Source of the DNA: Blastopirellula marina DSM 3645
GTDB lineage: Bacteria > Planctomycetota > Planctomycetia > Pirellulales > Pirellulaceae
Direction: 5' to 3'
Assembly: GCF_000153105.1 (NCBI RefSeq)
Contig: NZ_CH672377.1
Coordinates: 728,411-792,410 of the forward strand
DNA: 64,000 nucleotides
Below, in pieces: positions 25,360 to 34,950 of the stretch. Under the pieces are notes generated by a model that was not told the origin of the DNA, did not search any database, and was given only the letters and a program-made list of their open reading frames with translations. The translations under genes were made by a program, and so were the position numbers. Positions within the stretch are counted from its first letter, which is position 1, and the number at the start of each line of letters is the position of its first letter.

Positions 25360-26688
25360 TTACAGGCTGTAACCTTCGCGATAGGTCGGCTTGATGATCT
25401 CGGCAACTTCCGGAGCATTCTTGGCGACCATGTTTTTGGCGTCCCAATCAATCTTCTTGCCCGCCCAAACCGACAGGTTACCGAGCAAAATCGTCTCGGT
25501 AAGCGGACCGGCGTAGTTGGGGAAGTTCGAGACCGGCTCCGGTCCACCCTTGATGGCGTCCGCGAATTCTTTGAAGTGACCCGGCGAACGCGGAATCGTT
25601 TCGGCCGGTCCTTCGTAATCCTTGTACTGGGCTTCCGGCAGCAATTGGAAGCTGGCTCCGTAATCGCTGGACGAATACAAACGACCCTTGTCGCCGACCA
25701 ATAGGCAACCGCTGCTGGCGACTTTGCCTTCGCCGTCACGCGGCACGCCGTCCAACAGTTCGTTGTCGGGCATCTTGCCGCCGTCATACCAAAGCAACTG
25801 GCAAGCCGGACGTCCGTCGAGTTCGGGGAACTCGAAGGTGATCGTCGACCATTTCGGGTAGGTGATGCCGTTGTGGCCCGAGGTAACCGCTTCGACCGAA
25901 GTAGGGTCACGCAGTTTCAAAGCCATGTACGGCATGTTGACCGTATGGCAAGCCATGTCGCCCAAGGCGCCGGTGCCAAATTCCCAGAAACCACGCCACT
26001 TGAACGGGTGGATGTCGGGACGATAGTCGATCGCTTTGGCCGGGCCGATGAAGTTGTCCCAGTGGATATGTTCCGGAGTCGGTTCAACTTCGGCGAAACC
26101 TTGACCTTGCGGCCAAACCGGACGATTCGTCCAAACGTGAACTGCCTGCACGTTGCCGATGGCGCCCGATTGGATGATCTCCGCAGCGCGACGCAGGCCG
26201 GCGTGCGAAGTTCCTTGGTTACCCATCTGGGTCATCACTTTGTTTTCGCGAGCGATTTCGCCCAAACGACGCGCTTCGTAGATGCTGTGGGTCAGCGGCT
26301 TTTGCGTAAAGCAATGCTTGCCCGCTTTCATCGCGGTGGCGGCGACGACGGCATGGCAATGATCAGGCGTGCTGACCGTCACCGCGTCGATCTCTTTGTC
26401 CATCTCCTCGAGCATCTTGCGATAGTCGTTGTACTTCTTGGCGCCTTCAAACTCGCCTGCAGCTTTGGCAAGGTTGTTATCGTCGATATCGCAGATCGCG
26501 ACGATGTTGCCGGCACGGCTTGCGTCGCGCGAATCGCTCGAACCCTTGCCCTGCACGCCGATGCAAGCGAAGTTGATTTGCTCATTCGGCGATTTCGATT
26601 CCGCCGCTTGCATATTTGACGCCCAAAAGCCGACGCCCGCAGCCGCCGAAACCTTCAGAAAATCACGACGGTTATTATTCATTGTCAT
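25360..26688 (-). CDS. Tat-exported Gfo/Idh/MocA family oxidoreductase
   Basis: A 442-residue NAD(P)-dependent oxidoreductase. The N-terminus has the twin-arginine signal NNRRDFLKVSAAAGVGFWAS, so it is folded in the cytoplasm and exported. The Rossmann part follows (INFACIGVQGKG, IVAICDIDDNN), with the conserved EKPLTHS-like block appearing as TQKPLTHSIYEARR near residue 133. The C-terminal substrate domain has GTGALGDMACHTVN. Planctomycetes carry many such enzymes, presumably acting on sugars or inositols. The exact substrate is unknown. It is single-gene, with AGGAG about nine bases before the ATG and a strong terminator behind it. Confidence 0.95.
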   Translation of the reverse strand: MTMNNNRRDFLKVSAAAGVGFWASNMQAAESKSPNEQINFACIGVQGKGSSDSRDASRAGNIVAICDIDDNNLAKAAGEFEGAKKYNDYRKMLEEMDKEIDAVTVSTPDHCHAVVAATAMKAGKHCFTQKPLTHSIYEARRLGEIARENKVMTQMGNQGTSHAGLRRAAEIIQSGAIGNVQAVHVWTNRPVWPQGQGFAEVEPTPEHIHWDNFIGPAKAIDYRPDIHPFKWRGFWEFGTGALGDMACHTVNMPYMALKLRDPTSVEAVTSGHNGITYPKWSTITFEFPELDGRPACQLLWYDGGKMPDNELLDGVPRDGEGKVASSGCLLVGDKGRLYSSSDYGASFQLLPEAQYKDYEGPAETIPRSPGHFKEFADAIKGGPEPVSNFPNYAGPLTETILLGNLSVWAGKKIDWDAKNMVAKNAPEVAEIIKPTYREGYSL

Positions 26689-27000
26689 AGAGGGTAGCTC
26701 CTAATCCGGTGATCAACATCAACCACAAACGACAAGGCAGGTCGCTCACGCTTGGCGAAATCGATGTGGCGTTGAGAGAGGGCGGGCGGTCTGTGCTTCG
26801 ACGGAAATACCTTCAATCGTATCGGCCGTTGGTGGGCACAATCTACCACCGTATTGCTCTACGATACCGGGTCACTGCACATTCTGCAATTAAGAGGGGG
26901 CCTGAAACCGGCAAAATCCCCTAACTAATTGTCAAAATTACGCAGCTATGTGCAGACCCTTCGATCGACATGGAAGGCGCAAGGAATCTCAATTACTCAA
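26689..27000. other. Intergenic stretch between mnmE and the oxidoreductase gene
   Basis: 312 bases separate the mnmE stop from the oxidoreductase start, both on the minus strand. It should contain the oxidoreductase promoter. I see no convincing promoter pair, terminator or RNA gene. The small open frames lack ribosome-binding sites. Confidence 0.4.
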
Positions 27001-28338
27001 TTATTTCCCGATACAGAAGCGGCTAAAAATCACATCCAAGATGTCATCCGTCGCGATGGCGCCGACAACGCGCCCCAGTTCGGATAGCGCCATTCGGATC
27101 TCGACGGCGATCAATTCTTCCCCTAAACCACACTGAGCAGCATTTAGCGCCGCCGCAAGCGAGTTCGTCGCTTGTTCTAGACTAGCGCGACAGCGACTAG
27201 CCGTCGCGTCATCCGCCGCAGGCAGAGCAGCCAGTTTTTCGGCGATCGCGGCCCGCAGCGCGGCGATTCCGGCGCCGGTCGCAACGCTGGTCGTGATTCC
27301 GGCGGTGATTGTCGCAGTCGCCAAATCGCCTTTGGTCAGCACGAGCAAGCGGCGATCTTCCGGCGATTCGTTCCACAGTCGCCATTCGGCGTCAGTCGCC
27401 GCGCGACTCGCATCAAAGCAAATAATCCGCAGGTCCGCGCGGCTCACCTGGTCGCTTCCCAGCCGTTGGGCCGACTGCTGCGGCCCTGCTGCGACTTCCT
27501 CTCGTCCCGCGGTATCGATCAGCGCGACTGGTTCGCCACCGATGACGATCGACTTTTGCAGCGTGTCGCGCGTGGTTCCGGCCAGATCGGCGACGATCGC
27601 CGCCGACTCGCCGAGCACCGCATTAAATAGACTGCTCTTGCCGACATTCGGCGCGCCGCAGAAGACGACCTTGATCGCTTTCTCACCGGCGTCGCGCCCT
27701 GAAAGTTGCATCAGCGATTGTTCGACGCAGCGCTGGGCATCTTGAAGTTGAGCACAGAGTGCTGCAGAGGAGATAAACTCGATGTCTTCTTCGACAAAGT
27801 CGAGACCTGCCTCCAAGTGGGCTAGTAGCTCCAGCAGTTGTCGCCGCGCTTCGGCCAGCGGAGAGGAAAGTCCGCCGGCAAGCTGCGCCAGCGATTGTTT
27901 CAAACGTGCATCCCCTTCGGCGTCGATCACGCCGAGCACTGCTTCGGCCTGGGTCAGATCAAGCCGACCTGCGAGAAAAGCCCGCAGCGTAAACTCGCCC
28001 GGCTCGGCCATGCGAGCGCCATGCCGACATGCGGCGGCGACCAGCTCTTCTAACAGCGGAGGAGATCCGATCGTATGAATTTCGATCGAAGGCTGCCGCG
28101 TGTAACTGCGATCGTCCGGCCAATAATAAAGATCGCAGGCAAGCTGACGATCGGCGACTTTGGCCAACGCTGCGGCCATCGCGGAGCGGCGCCCGAATGT
28201 TGCCGGCGTCTCGCGCAGCTCGAGCCATGGCTCGACGCAACGGAAAGCGTCGGGGCCGCTAATGCGAATGACTCCACGCAACGCCCCGCCCGATCCGCTG
28301 CCGATCGCCACGATGGTGTCTTCCAGTGCGGCCGACAT
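27001..28338 (-). CDS. mnmE: tRNA uridine-5-carboxymethylaminomethyl(34) synthesis GTPase MnmE
   Basis: Forms, with MnmG, the wobble-uridine modification of certain tRNAs. At 445 residues it has standard length. The N-terminal tetrahydrofolate-binding domain begins DTIVAIGSGSGGALRGVIRI. The G domain has G1 GAPNVGKSS, G2/G3 region DLAGTTRDT and DTAGRE, and G4 TKGD. The protein ends in the invariant FCIGK, whose Cys is functionally required in the family. It sits 27 bases downstream of yidC, a conserved bacterial gene order. Confidence 0.97.
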   Translation of the reverse strand: MSAALEDTIVAIGSGSGGALRGVIRISGPDAFRCVEPWLELRETPATFGRRSAMAAALAKVADRQLACDLYYWPDDRSYTRQPSIEIHTIGSPPLLEELVAAACRHGARMAEPGEFTLRAFLAGRLDLTQAEAVLGVIDAEGDARLKQSLAQLAGGLSSPLAEARRQLLELLAHLEAGLDFVEEDIEFISSAALCAQLQDAQRCVEQSLMQLSGRDAGEKAIKVVFCGAPNVGKSSLFNAVLGESAAIVADLAGTTRDTLQKSIVIGGEPVALIDTAGREEVAAGPQQSAQRLGSDQVSRADLRIICFDASRAATDAEWRLWNESPEDRRLLVLTKGDLATATITAGITTSVATGAGIAALRAAIAEKLAALPAADDATASRCRASLEQATNSLAAALNAAQCGLGEELIAVEIRMALSELGRVVGAIATDDILDVIFSRFCIGK

Positions 28339-28365
28339 GTCAGATCCGTCGCTTTCCAGCTGTGC

Positions 28366-30732
28366 TTACTTTTTGCCTGGCGGTCGTTTCTTCGGCTTTT
28401 TCGCGGTGACCGTAATCGTATCCGACGCCGACGGCAAATCAGCCAACTGCGGCTTCGGGATCAATTTACGTTCCAAGATGCCCCAGACGCTTTGCGTGAT
28501 GAAGTAAATGCAGAGACCAGAAGGCACGCGGAAAAACATGAAGCCGATAAAAACCATCATGTAGGTCATCATCTGCTGCTGCATCTTTTGCTGTTCGTCC
28601 ACCGCCGGCGGCATGAACATCTTTTGCTGAACCAAAAAGAGCGCGATCGTGAACAGCGGCAGAATGTTCAGGTAAGGGCCCAGGAACAAAAAGCTGGCCG
28701 GAAAACTCGCCGATGGGTGGATCGTCATAAAGTCAGGCAGCACGCCGACCCAATACCAAGCTTGGTCCGGCGCCGAAAGGTTCGAGCACCATTCAATCCC
28801 TGGAATGAACGGCGCCTGACGCAACTGGATATCGACCGCCAACGCGCGATAGAGCCCCAGGAAGATCGGCAACTGCAGGAACATCACGCCGCAACCGCCG
28901 AGCGGATTGAAGTTGTACTTTGTAAACAGCTCTTGTTGCGCTTGACGCTGCTTGATCGGATCCTCTTTGTACATCTCGCTGATCTTCTTCATCTCCGGCG
29001 CGAGCTGCTGTTGAATCAGCATGTTACGCGCCTGCTTGCGGCTCAGCGGGAACAAGCAACCGCGAACCATCAGCGTCAAGAAGATAATTCCCAGACCATA
29101 GGGGATGTACAGATAGTCGTGCATGAAGTGCAGCACGAACAACAACGCTGTCGAGACGTAATGGAACCAACCGTAGTACTCCAGATTCTGCAGACCATAA
29201 TGGGCCAGCAGCTCTTCTTTCTTCGGTCCCGAGAATATCGTGCACGACAGCTCGAACGGCTTGTCGCCGGGCTCAATCGTTTCGGTCGCTCCATCCAAGC
29301 GATAGGTGCAATCGGTCCGTTGCTTTTGCTCTTCATCCACGACTGCAGCGACAATCGCCGCGCCACGCGATAGTGCGGGTCCTTTGTCAGACTCGTTGAA
29401 GACCATCGCTGACGAAAAGTAAACGGCGTCCACGCCGGCAAACTTGGGTTTGATCTGATCGTCGACTTTGAACATCGAGATCTGGCGATCACTCTCTAGA
29501 TCTTGCGCTTTGGCGATAATCTTGGCGACGGTGAACATGTCATAATCGCCTTTCGACGATTCCCAGACCACGTCACGCAGACCAGCCCCGCCCCAGCCGC
29601 GGGCAATTTTGTTGCTGTACCACCAACCTTCGGTCGGCAACCCCGTAGCGCCAAACTGACGAAACGCCGCGTCGACCGGTTCCGTTCCGTCATTGAAAAC
29701 TTGCAGCGAGTATTTCAGGCCGTACGGCTGATAATTGGATTCGGCGTTGGCCTCGGTCGGCTTCTTCGGCAGTTGAAACGTTTTGACCAATCGCAGCTTG
29801 GCGAAGCGAACTCCCTGCGGCAGGTCCTCAGGCGTCACCAAAGTTTCAAACTGCACGATCGTCGGATCTTCGTTCTCGACCAGGCGCCAGTTTTTGGTGA
29901 TCAGCGGCAAGTCGTTGATCATCTTGCCTTCGGCTGGAATCATCGAGCCGTTGATCCGCGCCAGCGAAGTTAGATAGGCGGAAGGATGTTCGACCGTGCG
30001 CGGCATGCCGGTGACCTTGTCGACCACTTCCGACACTTCCGGCTTGATCACTTCCAAGGGAAGATCGGTCAGCGTCGCGGTGTAGGTCAACAACTGAACG
30101 GCATCGGCGCCTTTGCGCTCGACGACCAGTTCGATCGCGTCTTCAGGTTTGGTCAGTTTCAGTGCGTCGACGTAAGACTGCACGTCGACCACTTCTTCGC
30201 CGGCGAGCGATTTGATGATGTCGCCCACCTGCAGTCCGACGCCCGATTTGGCGTCTTGGGGAGTCGCTAAAGCGGCCGGAGTTCCGGGGCCGACGATGCG
30301 AATCTCGCATCCAGCGACCGCGTCATACGGCATCAGCCAACCCAAATATCCGCCCAGATGGCGATCTTCCAGACTTTTGTATTTGTCAGCCGGCAATTCG
30401 ATGCGAGCGACCGAGCCGCCGCGCGTGTCAAAAGTGACCAGCATGTCGGCGTCGGCAGAAGAGACCGAACCGAGCGTGACAAACTTGCGAGGCTGCGGCT
30501 CTTCCTTGACCTCCTCGTCCTCATTTTCGGCGTCATCCGCCGGTTTGATTTCGGGGTTAGGCTGATCGCCGCCGGCATCGCCTGGTTGGGGCTGGTCCCC
30601 TTTTTCGGCAACTTCGGCTTGCTCTGCGTCCGGGTTCTCTGGCTGAGCGTCCTGATTACGACGACCGAGCATCTGGAACGTCATGAGCATCGCGACAGCG
30701 ATCAGAGAAAACGCGATTACACGACGTTCCAC
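28366..30732 (-). CDS. yidC: Membrane protein insertase YidC with an apparent PDZ domain
   Basis: Inserts and folds inner-membrane proteins. At 788 residues it is much longer than E. coli YidC (about 550). It has an N-terminal anchor (VIAFSLIAVAMLMTFQML), an acidic linker, a large periplasmic domain and the conserved C-terminal five-helix core (YIPYGLGIIFLTLMVRGCLF, LFTKYNFNPLGGCGVMFLQL, GLCIYFITQSVWGILERKL). Inside the periplasmic domain, around residues 155-210, GVGLQVGDIIKSLAGEEV followed by DVQSYVDAL looks like a PDZ domain. The start is GTG. It is followed by mnmE in the classical order. Confidence 0.96.
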   Translation of the reverse strand: MERRVIAFSLIAVAMLMTFQMLGRRNQDAQPENPDAEQAEVAEKGDQPQPGDAGGDQPNPEIKPADDAENEDEEVKEEPQPRKFVTLGSVSSADADMLVTFDTRGGSVARIELPADKYKSLEDRHLGGYLGWLMPYDAVAGCEIRIVGPGTPAALATPQDAKSGVGLQVGDIIKSLAGEEVVDVQSYVDALKLTKPEDAIELVVERKGADAVQLLTYTATLTDLPLEVIKPEVSEVVDKVTGMPRTVEHPSAYLTSLARINGSMIPAEGKMINDLPLITKNWRLVENEDPTIVQFETLVTPEDLPQGVRFAKLRLVKTFQLPKKPTEANAESNYQPYGLKYSLQVFNDGTEPVDAAFRQFGATGLPTEGWWYSNKIARGWGGAGLRDVVWESSKGDYDMFTVAKIIAKAQDLESDRQISMFKVDDQIKPKFAGVDAVYFSSAMVFNESDKGPALSRGAAIVAAVVDEEQKQRTDCTYRLDGATETIEPGDKPFELSCTIFSGPKKEELLAHYGLQNLEYYGWFHYVSTALLFVLHFMHDYLYIPYGLGIIFLTLMVRGCLFPLSRKQARNMLIQQQLAPEMKKISEMYKEDPIKQRQAQQELFTKYNFNPLGGCGVMFLQLPIFLGLYRALAVDIQLRQAPFIPGIEWCSNLSAPDQAWYWVGVLPDFMTIHPSASFPASFLFLGPYLNILPLFTIALFLVQQKMFMPPAVDEQQKMQQQMMTYMMVFIGFMFFRVPSGLCIYFITQSVWGILERKLIPKPQLADLPSASDTITVTAKKPKKRPPGKK

Positions 30733-30943
30733 AACTTCAAACCTTGCTGGACGAAAGAATTAGACGTCACCCCTAAACAGAGCGACGCGATCAAAGCCTA
30801 TTTGGATGTATTCTCATGGGATGGGCGAATCTTGCAACCACGCCGCGCAAAAGAGGTCGAAACCATGATGTCTATTTCGCCCCAAAGCGCCTTGTGGAGA
30901 CAGTCAAGCCGCTGGTAGCGAGAATGGCGCGATTATCGCGGAT

Positions 30944-31696
30944 TTAACGCCCGTCCGACAGACGGTCCGCTTGGGTGTTGTCGAGACTGTCAATCGCGCG
31001 AATCTTGGCGGCCGTCGCCGCAATATCGTAAGAAACGCGGCGAAATTCGACCTCTTCGTCGGAAACCACCACATAACTACTGCGAGAATCGCCGTCTCGC
31101 GGCTGCCCCACGCTGCCGACATTGACCATCAACTTGCGCTGACCCATCTGGTAACGGTTATTCTCGAGATCCGCCGATGCGATGAACGAAAAATCATCGG
31201 CAAATACCCCCGGCACGTGCGTATGCCCCTGCAGACAATACTTCGGAATGATCGAAAAAATCCGTTCCAGCTTGCGGCTGTTATAGATGTCTTCGGGAAA
31301 AACGTACTCGTTCAGCGGATTTCGGGCGGAACCATGGACGTACATCCAGTCCCCCTCCATCCGAGTTCGCGGCAATTCGCACAGAAATTTCCACCGCTTG
31401 GCGACTTCCGGGTCGGTATCGCCGCCGTTTTCGAGCTGCTCACGCGTCCAAAAGATCGCTCGCTCGGCGCCTTGGCTGAACCCTTCGGGATCAAACAGAG
31501 CGGCCTGATCGTGATTCCCCAGAATGCAAAAATCGAATCGCCGCGCGGCGTCGACGCATTCGCGAGGATTGGGACCATAGCCGACGATATCTCCCAGACA
31601 GTAGATCTCGGAGACCCCGATCGAAGCGATATCGGCAAGGACCGCGGTAAGCGCTTCGAGATTGCCGTGGATGTCGCTGACGATCGCGCGTTTCAT
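30944..31696 (-). CDS. Metallophosphoesterase (YfcE/calcineurin-like), copy 1
   Basis: A 250-residue cytosolic metal-dependent phosphoesterase. All metal-ligand motifs are present: SDIHGN (D8, H10), GDIVGYGPNP (D36), GNHD (61-63), VHGSARNP and QGHTHVPG. The substrate is unknown, and relatives act on phosphodiesters or serve as protein phosphatases. It lies 45 bases downstream of a paralogue of equal length, with which it shares most motifs and the rare YFVVSDEEVEFRRV-type C-terminal strand pattern. The pair is probably an operon and a local duplication. Confidence 0.92.
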   Translation of the reverse strand: MKRAIVSDIHGNLEALTAVLADIASIGVSEIYCLGDIVGYGPNPRECVDAARRFDFCILGNHDQAALFDPEGFSQGAERAIFWTREQLENGGDTDPEVAKRWKFLCELPRTRMEGDWMYVHGSARNPLNEYVFPEDIYNSRKLERIFSIIPKYCLQGHTHVPGVFADDFSFIASADLENNRYQMGQRKLMVNVGSVGQPRDGDSRSSYVVVSDEEVEFRRVSYDIAATAAKIRAIDSLDNTQADRLSDGR

Positions 31697-31741
31697 CGAA
31701 GTCGTCTCTGAAGGGCTAGCGGCAATGGGTGCGGCAAAATC

Positions 31742-32494
31742 CTATCTGCCGTCTTTTAAACGGTCGCCCAACATGTTGTCGAGGTCCGGTATGTCGTAGA
31801 TCTTTTTGGCGGTCGCGTTGACGTCGTACTCGACGCGGCGATACATCACCGACTCTTCCGTCAGGATCACGTAGCACGAACGCGGATCACCGTCTCGCGG
31901 TTGGCCGACGCTGCCGACATTAAACATCGCTCGCTCGTCTCCCAAGCGATAGACGTTATCGCATTCATCCGGCCCGAAGAACTCGAGACTCGGCGTGAAA
32001 ATGCCGGGGATGTGCGTGTGTCCCTGAAAACAAAATCGATCGAGTCGCTCGAACAGATTTTCCATCTTCCGTTGATTGTAGACATCTTCGGGAAAGACGT
32101 ACTCGTTGGTGGGGTCACGCGGCGAACCATGCACAAACAAGCGGTTCGGCTCCATGTGCGTCCGCGGCAGCTCACCCAGGAAGTCCCACCGTTCGTTGAC
32201 GACATTGGGGCCGCCGGTAGAGTTATCAATCTGGTCTCGCGTCCATAAAATGGCGCGAAACGCGACCGGATTAAAGCCATCGGGATCAAACAGGGCCGCT
32301 TGATCGTGATTGCCCAATAGGCACATCGTGCATTTGCGACGGACAAGATCCAGACATTCAACTGGATTCGGACCATAGCCGATAACATCCCCCAGGCAGT
32401 AGATCTCGGTGATACCCTGCTGTCGGATGTCGTCTAGAACCGCGGTCAGCGCTTCTAGATTGCCATGGATGTCGCTAATCAGCGCTCGTTTCAA
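31742..32494 (-). CDS. Metallophosphoesterase (YfcE/calcineurin-like), copy 2
   Basis: A 250-residue paralogue of the next gene, sharing [43 protein letters not shown] and [10 protein letters not shown]. All predicted metal ligands are kept. The start that aligns with the paralogue is a TTG at 32494, preceded by AGGTAG. The body differs (for example [16 protein letters not shown] in place of YNSRKLERIFSII), so the duplication is not recent. The gene is divergent from tsaB. Confidence 0.9.
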   Translation of the reverse strand: MKRALISDIHGNLEALTAVLDDIRQQGITEIYCLGDVIGYGPNPVECLDLVRRKCTMCLLGNHDQAALFDPDGFNPVAFRAILWTRDQIDNSTGGPNVVNERWDFLGELPRTHMEPNRLFVHGSPRDPTNEYVFPEDVYNQRKMENLFERLDRFCFQGHTHIPGIFTPSLEFFGPDECDNVYRLGDERAMFNVGSVGQPRDGDPRSCYVILTEESVMYRRVEYDVNATAKKIYDIPDLDNMLGDRLKDGR

Positions 32495-32720
32495 GCCTGA
32501 CTACCTTTCGTTTACCGAGGGCTTTCATATGCCGAGGGAGGGTATTTCGGAACTGCTTTTGCTGCGTCTCCCCTACCGGAGCGATGCATCAATGGTAGCC
32601 TATTAGGCGATGCGATTGCAGGCCTAGCCCCGAAGTTTAGGTAGGATAAAGACCTAGGTCAAGCATGACCCACACTGTTGTCGTCGTCCAGATTCATACG
32701 CCTAGAAATCTTACATCGCC

Positions 32721-33392
32721 ATGAAGCTGTTGGCACTTGAGACTTCGCTCCGTCAATCCTCCTTTGCCTTGCTGGAGGGGGATCAACTGCTGCGACAGGT
32801 AGAACTTGACCCGGCGCTGCGCACCGCCGCCGCGTTAACCCCTGCCTTAGAGGAGGCCTTTCGCAGCGTCGATTGGGCGCCCGGCCAGATCGAGCTGATC
32901 GCCGTCTCGCACGGTCCCGGCTCATTCACTGGACTGCGAATCGGCGTCGCAACCGCCAAAGCACTGGCGTATGTCGCGAAGGCCGAAGTCCTAGGAATCG
33001 ACACGCTGCGCGTCATCGCCGCCCAGTCGCCGGCCCACGTTAACAACGTCCAAACCATCATCGACGCCCAACGGCAAGAGGTTTTCGTCGCAAAATACCA
33101 GCGGCAAGAAAGCAGTTGGAACGGCGATGGTTTGGCGAAAATTGTCGAAATCGACGCCTGGATCGCTTCGCTGAAAGTGGGCGATTGCGTCAGCGGAACG
33201 GCGCTGGCCAAGCTGCGTGAAGAAATTCCCGCCGGCGTCCAAATCTTGCCCGAATCGTGCTGGCGACCAATGGCCGCGACCGTCGGACAGTTAGCCTGGT
33301 CCGACTATCAGTCAGGCGCCCGCGGAGATCATTGGAATCTGGCGCCGCGATATTATCGGAAGAGCGCGGCTGAAGAAAAGCTGGACGGCTAG
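32721..33392 (+). CDS. tsaB: tRNA threonylcarbamoyladenosine biosynthesis protein TsaB
   Basis: Partner of TsaD in making t6A37 on ANN-decoding tRNAs. At 223 residues it has the expected length. The N-terminus MKLLALETSLRQSSFALLEG and the block SHGPGSFTGLRIGVATAKAL are diagnostic of the TsaB branch of the ASKHA fold. As in other TsaB proteins, the metal-binding histidines of TsaD are absent. It stands alone, divergent from the phosphoesterases and convergent with the ceramidase-like gene, whose stop codon lies three bases away. Confidence 0.95.
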   Translation: MKLLALETSLRQSSFALLEGDQLLRQVELDPALRTAAALTPALEEAFRSVDWAPGQIELIAVSHGPGSFTGLRIGVATAKALAYVAKAEVLGIDTLRVIAAQSPAHVNNVQTIIDAQRQEVFVAKYQRQESSWNGDGLAKIVEIDAWIASLKVGDCVSGTALAKLREEIPAGVQILPESCWRPMAATVGQLAWSDYQSGARGDHWNLAPRYYRKSAAEEKLDG

Positions 33393-33395
33393 CCC

Positions 33396-34811
33396 TTAAT
33401 CGGCCGCTTCCAAGTCGGCGACGCGGCGGCGCAGCGCCTCCATCACGACCGGCGCTACTTCGACGCCGCAGCTGTTGATCTCGCCATATTGGCGAGCGTC
33501 GCGGCCATAGGCGTACGGCGATTGCGAGTCCCACTGGCGCTTCGGAATAATATAGCCGATCTCGTCGTTCGCCAGGCCAAACAGCATCCACTTTTTGTCG
33601 GCCAACAGGGATGCAACCGTCGGCTCGAGTTCCGCATCCGGAAAGTCGGCGTTCGGCTCAACGGGATTCTGAAATTCGCCGTAAACAAGTTCGGGATAAA
33701 GTTCGCCCGGGATGCAGGCAATTCGCAGTTCTCCCAGCGCGACGACCGACACCTCCGATTTGAGCCCTGCGTCGTCAGGCCGAAATTCACGGGACACTTG
33801 TTGGCCGAAGGTTTCAAAATCATCGGTCAACGCAAACCCAGGTCTCCGCACGACGTTTAACTTGCGGGCCAATTTGTAGAGCGGATTCTCGACCGCAATC
33901 GCGATCGGCTTGGCCGAGACCGCAAATGGAGTCGCCGTAATCGGCGTCGCCGTATCAATCGCGGCTGCGGCCAGATGCGCCACGGCGCGACCATACGCTT
34001 CGCAATAGGCGAAATCCCCTTCCTGCAGTTCGTTCCCTTGTTCGTCACGAAACTGACCGCGTGAAGGAGCCAGCAGCCCACCCACAGCGCCCGAAACATA
34101 AACCACAGGACAGTGATACTTCTTTTGCAGCTCGGCGACGGTTGTCGCCGGAAAGTCACCGGTCAGCAAGGTATTTCTGGAGCCCATCGCCTCGGGATGC
34201 GAGTTCCATTGGACCAACAGCCCGACATCGGCGCCGCTATCGACCGCTTGAAAGCGGAGGACACGCAATGTCGGATCATAGACCTCTGGTAAGCGACTAT
34301 CCCGAAGTAGCGACGCATCATCGACCGTTCCAAATTTCGCCGTGACCGGGGTCAGTTGCTTTTCGAGCGACGTGACCAGTTCCGAAACACGATCGACGAC
34401 CAGCGAGACATAGCTGTCATCCACTCCGCGCGACAAGGGATTGGGTCCCCAAATGCCGATCACATCGGGACCTTCGTGACTGTGCGTGCTGGCGACGATC
34501 GTAAAGTCGACGTTGGGCAGGTTATCTCGAATACGCTGCACGTCCGGAAAAGCCAAGCCGATCAGATCAACGCCGACAATTGCGATCCGCTTGTGACCGT
34601 CATCCAACAGCAGGGCCCGCCCCATGATCGGATCATGAACGCCGGATGCGCGGCGATTGTAGCCATATCCGGCCAAGAAGACCGGCCGCTCCGCTTTTAT
34701 TTCTGGGGTCAGATCAACTTCCCCAAAGGCGGCGCTCAGCGGCTGGGCGACAGAAACTCTCGGAAAAGCCGCGATCAAGGCAAGGATGATCCATCCCAAC
34801 TGCTTCGTCAT
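33396..34811 (-). CDS. Secreted neutral/alkaline ceramidase-like protein
   Basis: A 471-residue exported protein with a signal peptide (LGWIILALIAAFPRVSVAQP). The N-terminal domain resembles neutral/alkaline non-lysosomal ceramidases: FGEVDLTPE, FLAGYGYNRRASGVHDP, IVGVDLIGL, STHSHEGPDVIGIWG (two likely zinc histidines), LVQWNSHPEAMGSRNTLLTG. Similar proteins are numerous in planctomycetes, and whether they hydrolyse ceramides is untested. The frame extends upstream, but the ATG at 34811 has GGG/GAG just ahead and places the signal peptide at the N-terminus. It is divergent from the sigma factor gene. Confidence 0.85.
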   Translation of the reverse strand: MTKQLGWIILALIAAFPRVSVAQPLSAAFGEVDLTPEIKAERPVFLAGYGYNRRASGVHDPIMGRALLLDDGHKRIAIVGVDLIGLAFPDVQRIRDNLPNVDFTIVASTHSHEGPDVIGIWGPNPLSRGVDDSYVSLVVDRVSELVTSLEKQLTPVTAKFGTVDDASLLRDSRLPEVYDPTLRVLRFQAVDSGADVGLLVQWNSHPEAMGSRNTLLTGDFPATTVAELQKKYHCPVVYVSGAVGGLLAPSRGQFRDEQGNELQEGDFAYCEAYGRAVAHLAAAAIDTATPITATPFAVSAKPIAIAVENPLYKLARKLNVVRRPGFALTDDFETFGQQVSREFRPDDAGLKSEVSVVALGELRIACIPGELYPELVYGEFQNPVEPNADFPDAELEPTVASLLADKKWMLFGLANDEIGYIIPKRQWDSQSPYAYGRDARQYGEINSCGVEVAPVVMEALRRRVADLEAAD

Positions 34812-34950
34812 CTCGATACCCTTTGATTTTTTCGCCCGGCTACCCATCTGATCGTGCGCTTCGCTCGGCGTCGATTCAATGGCGCTGCCGAGAAAATCTA
34901 CCTTACTTGTCCGAATAGACGCCCGTTTCTCGATCTGGTATTCTCCGAAC

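Noticed and set aside
26709..26924. 71-codon frame upstream of the oxidoreductase gene
   Set aside because: No ribosome-binding site or domain. It lies in the expected promoter region of the opposite strand.
28075..29373. 432-codon plus-strand frame across mnmE and yidC
   Set aside because: Overlaps two conserved genes in the opposite direction and encodes a His/Arg/Gln-rich artefact.
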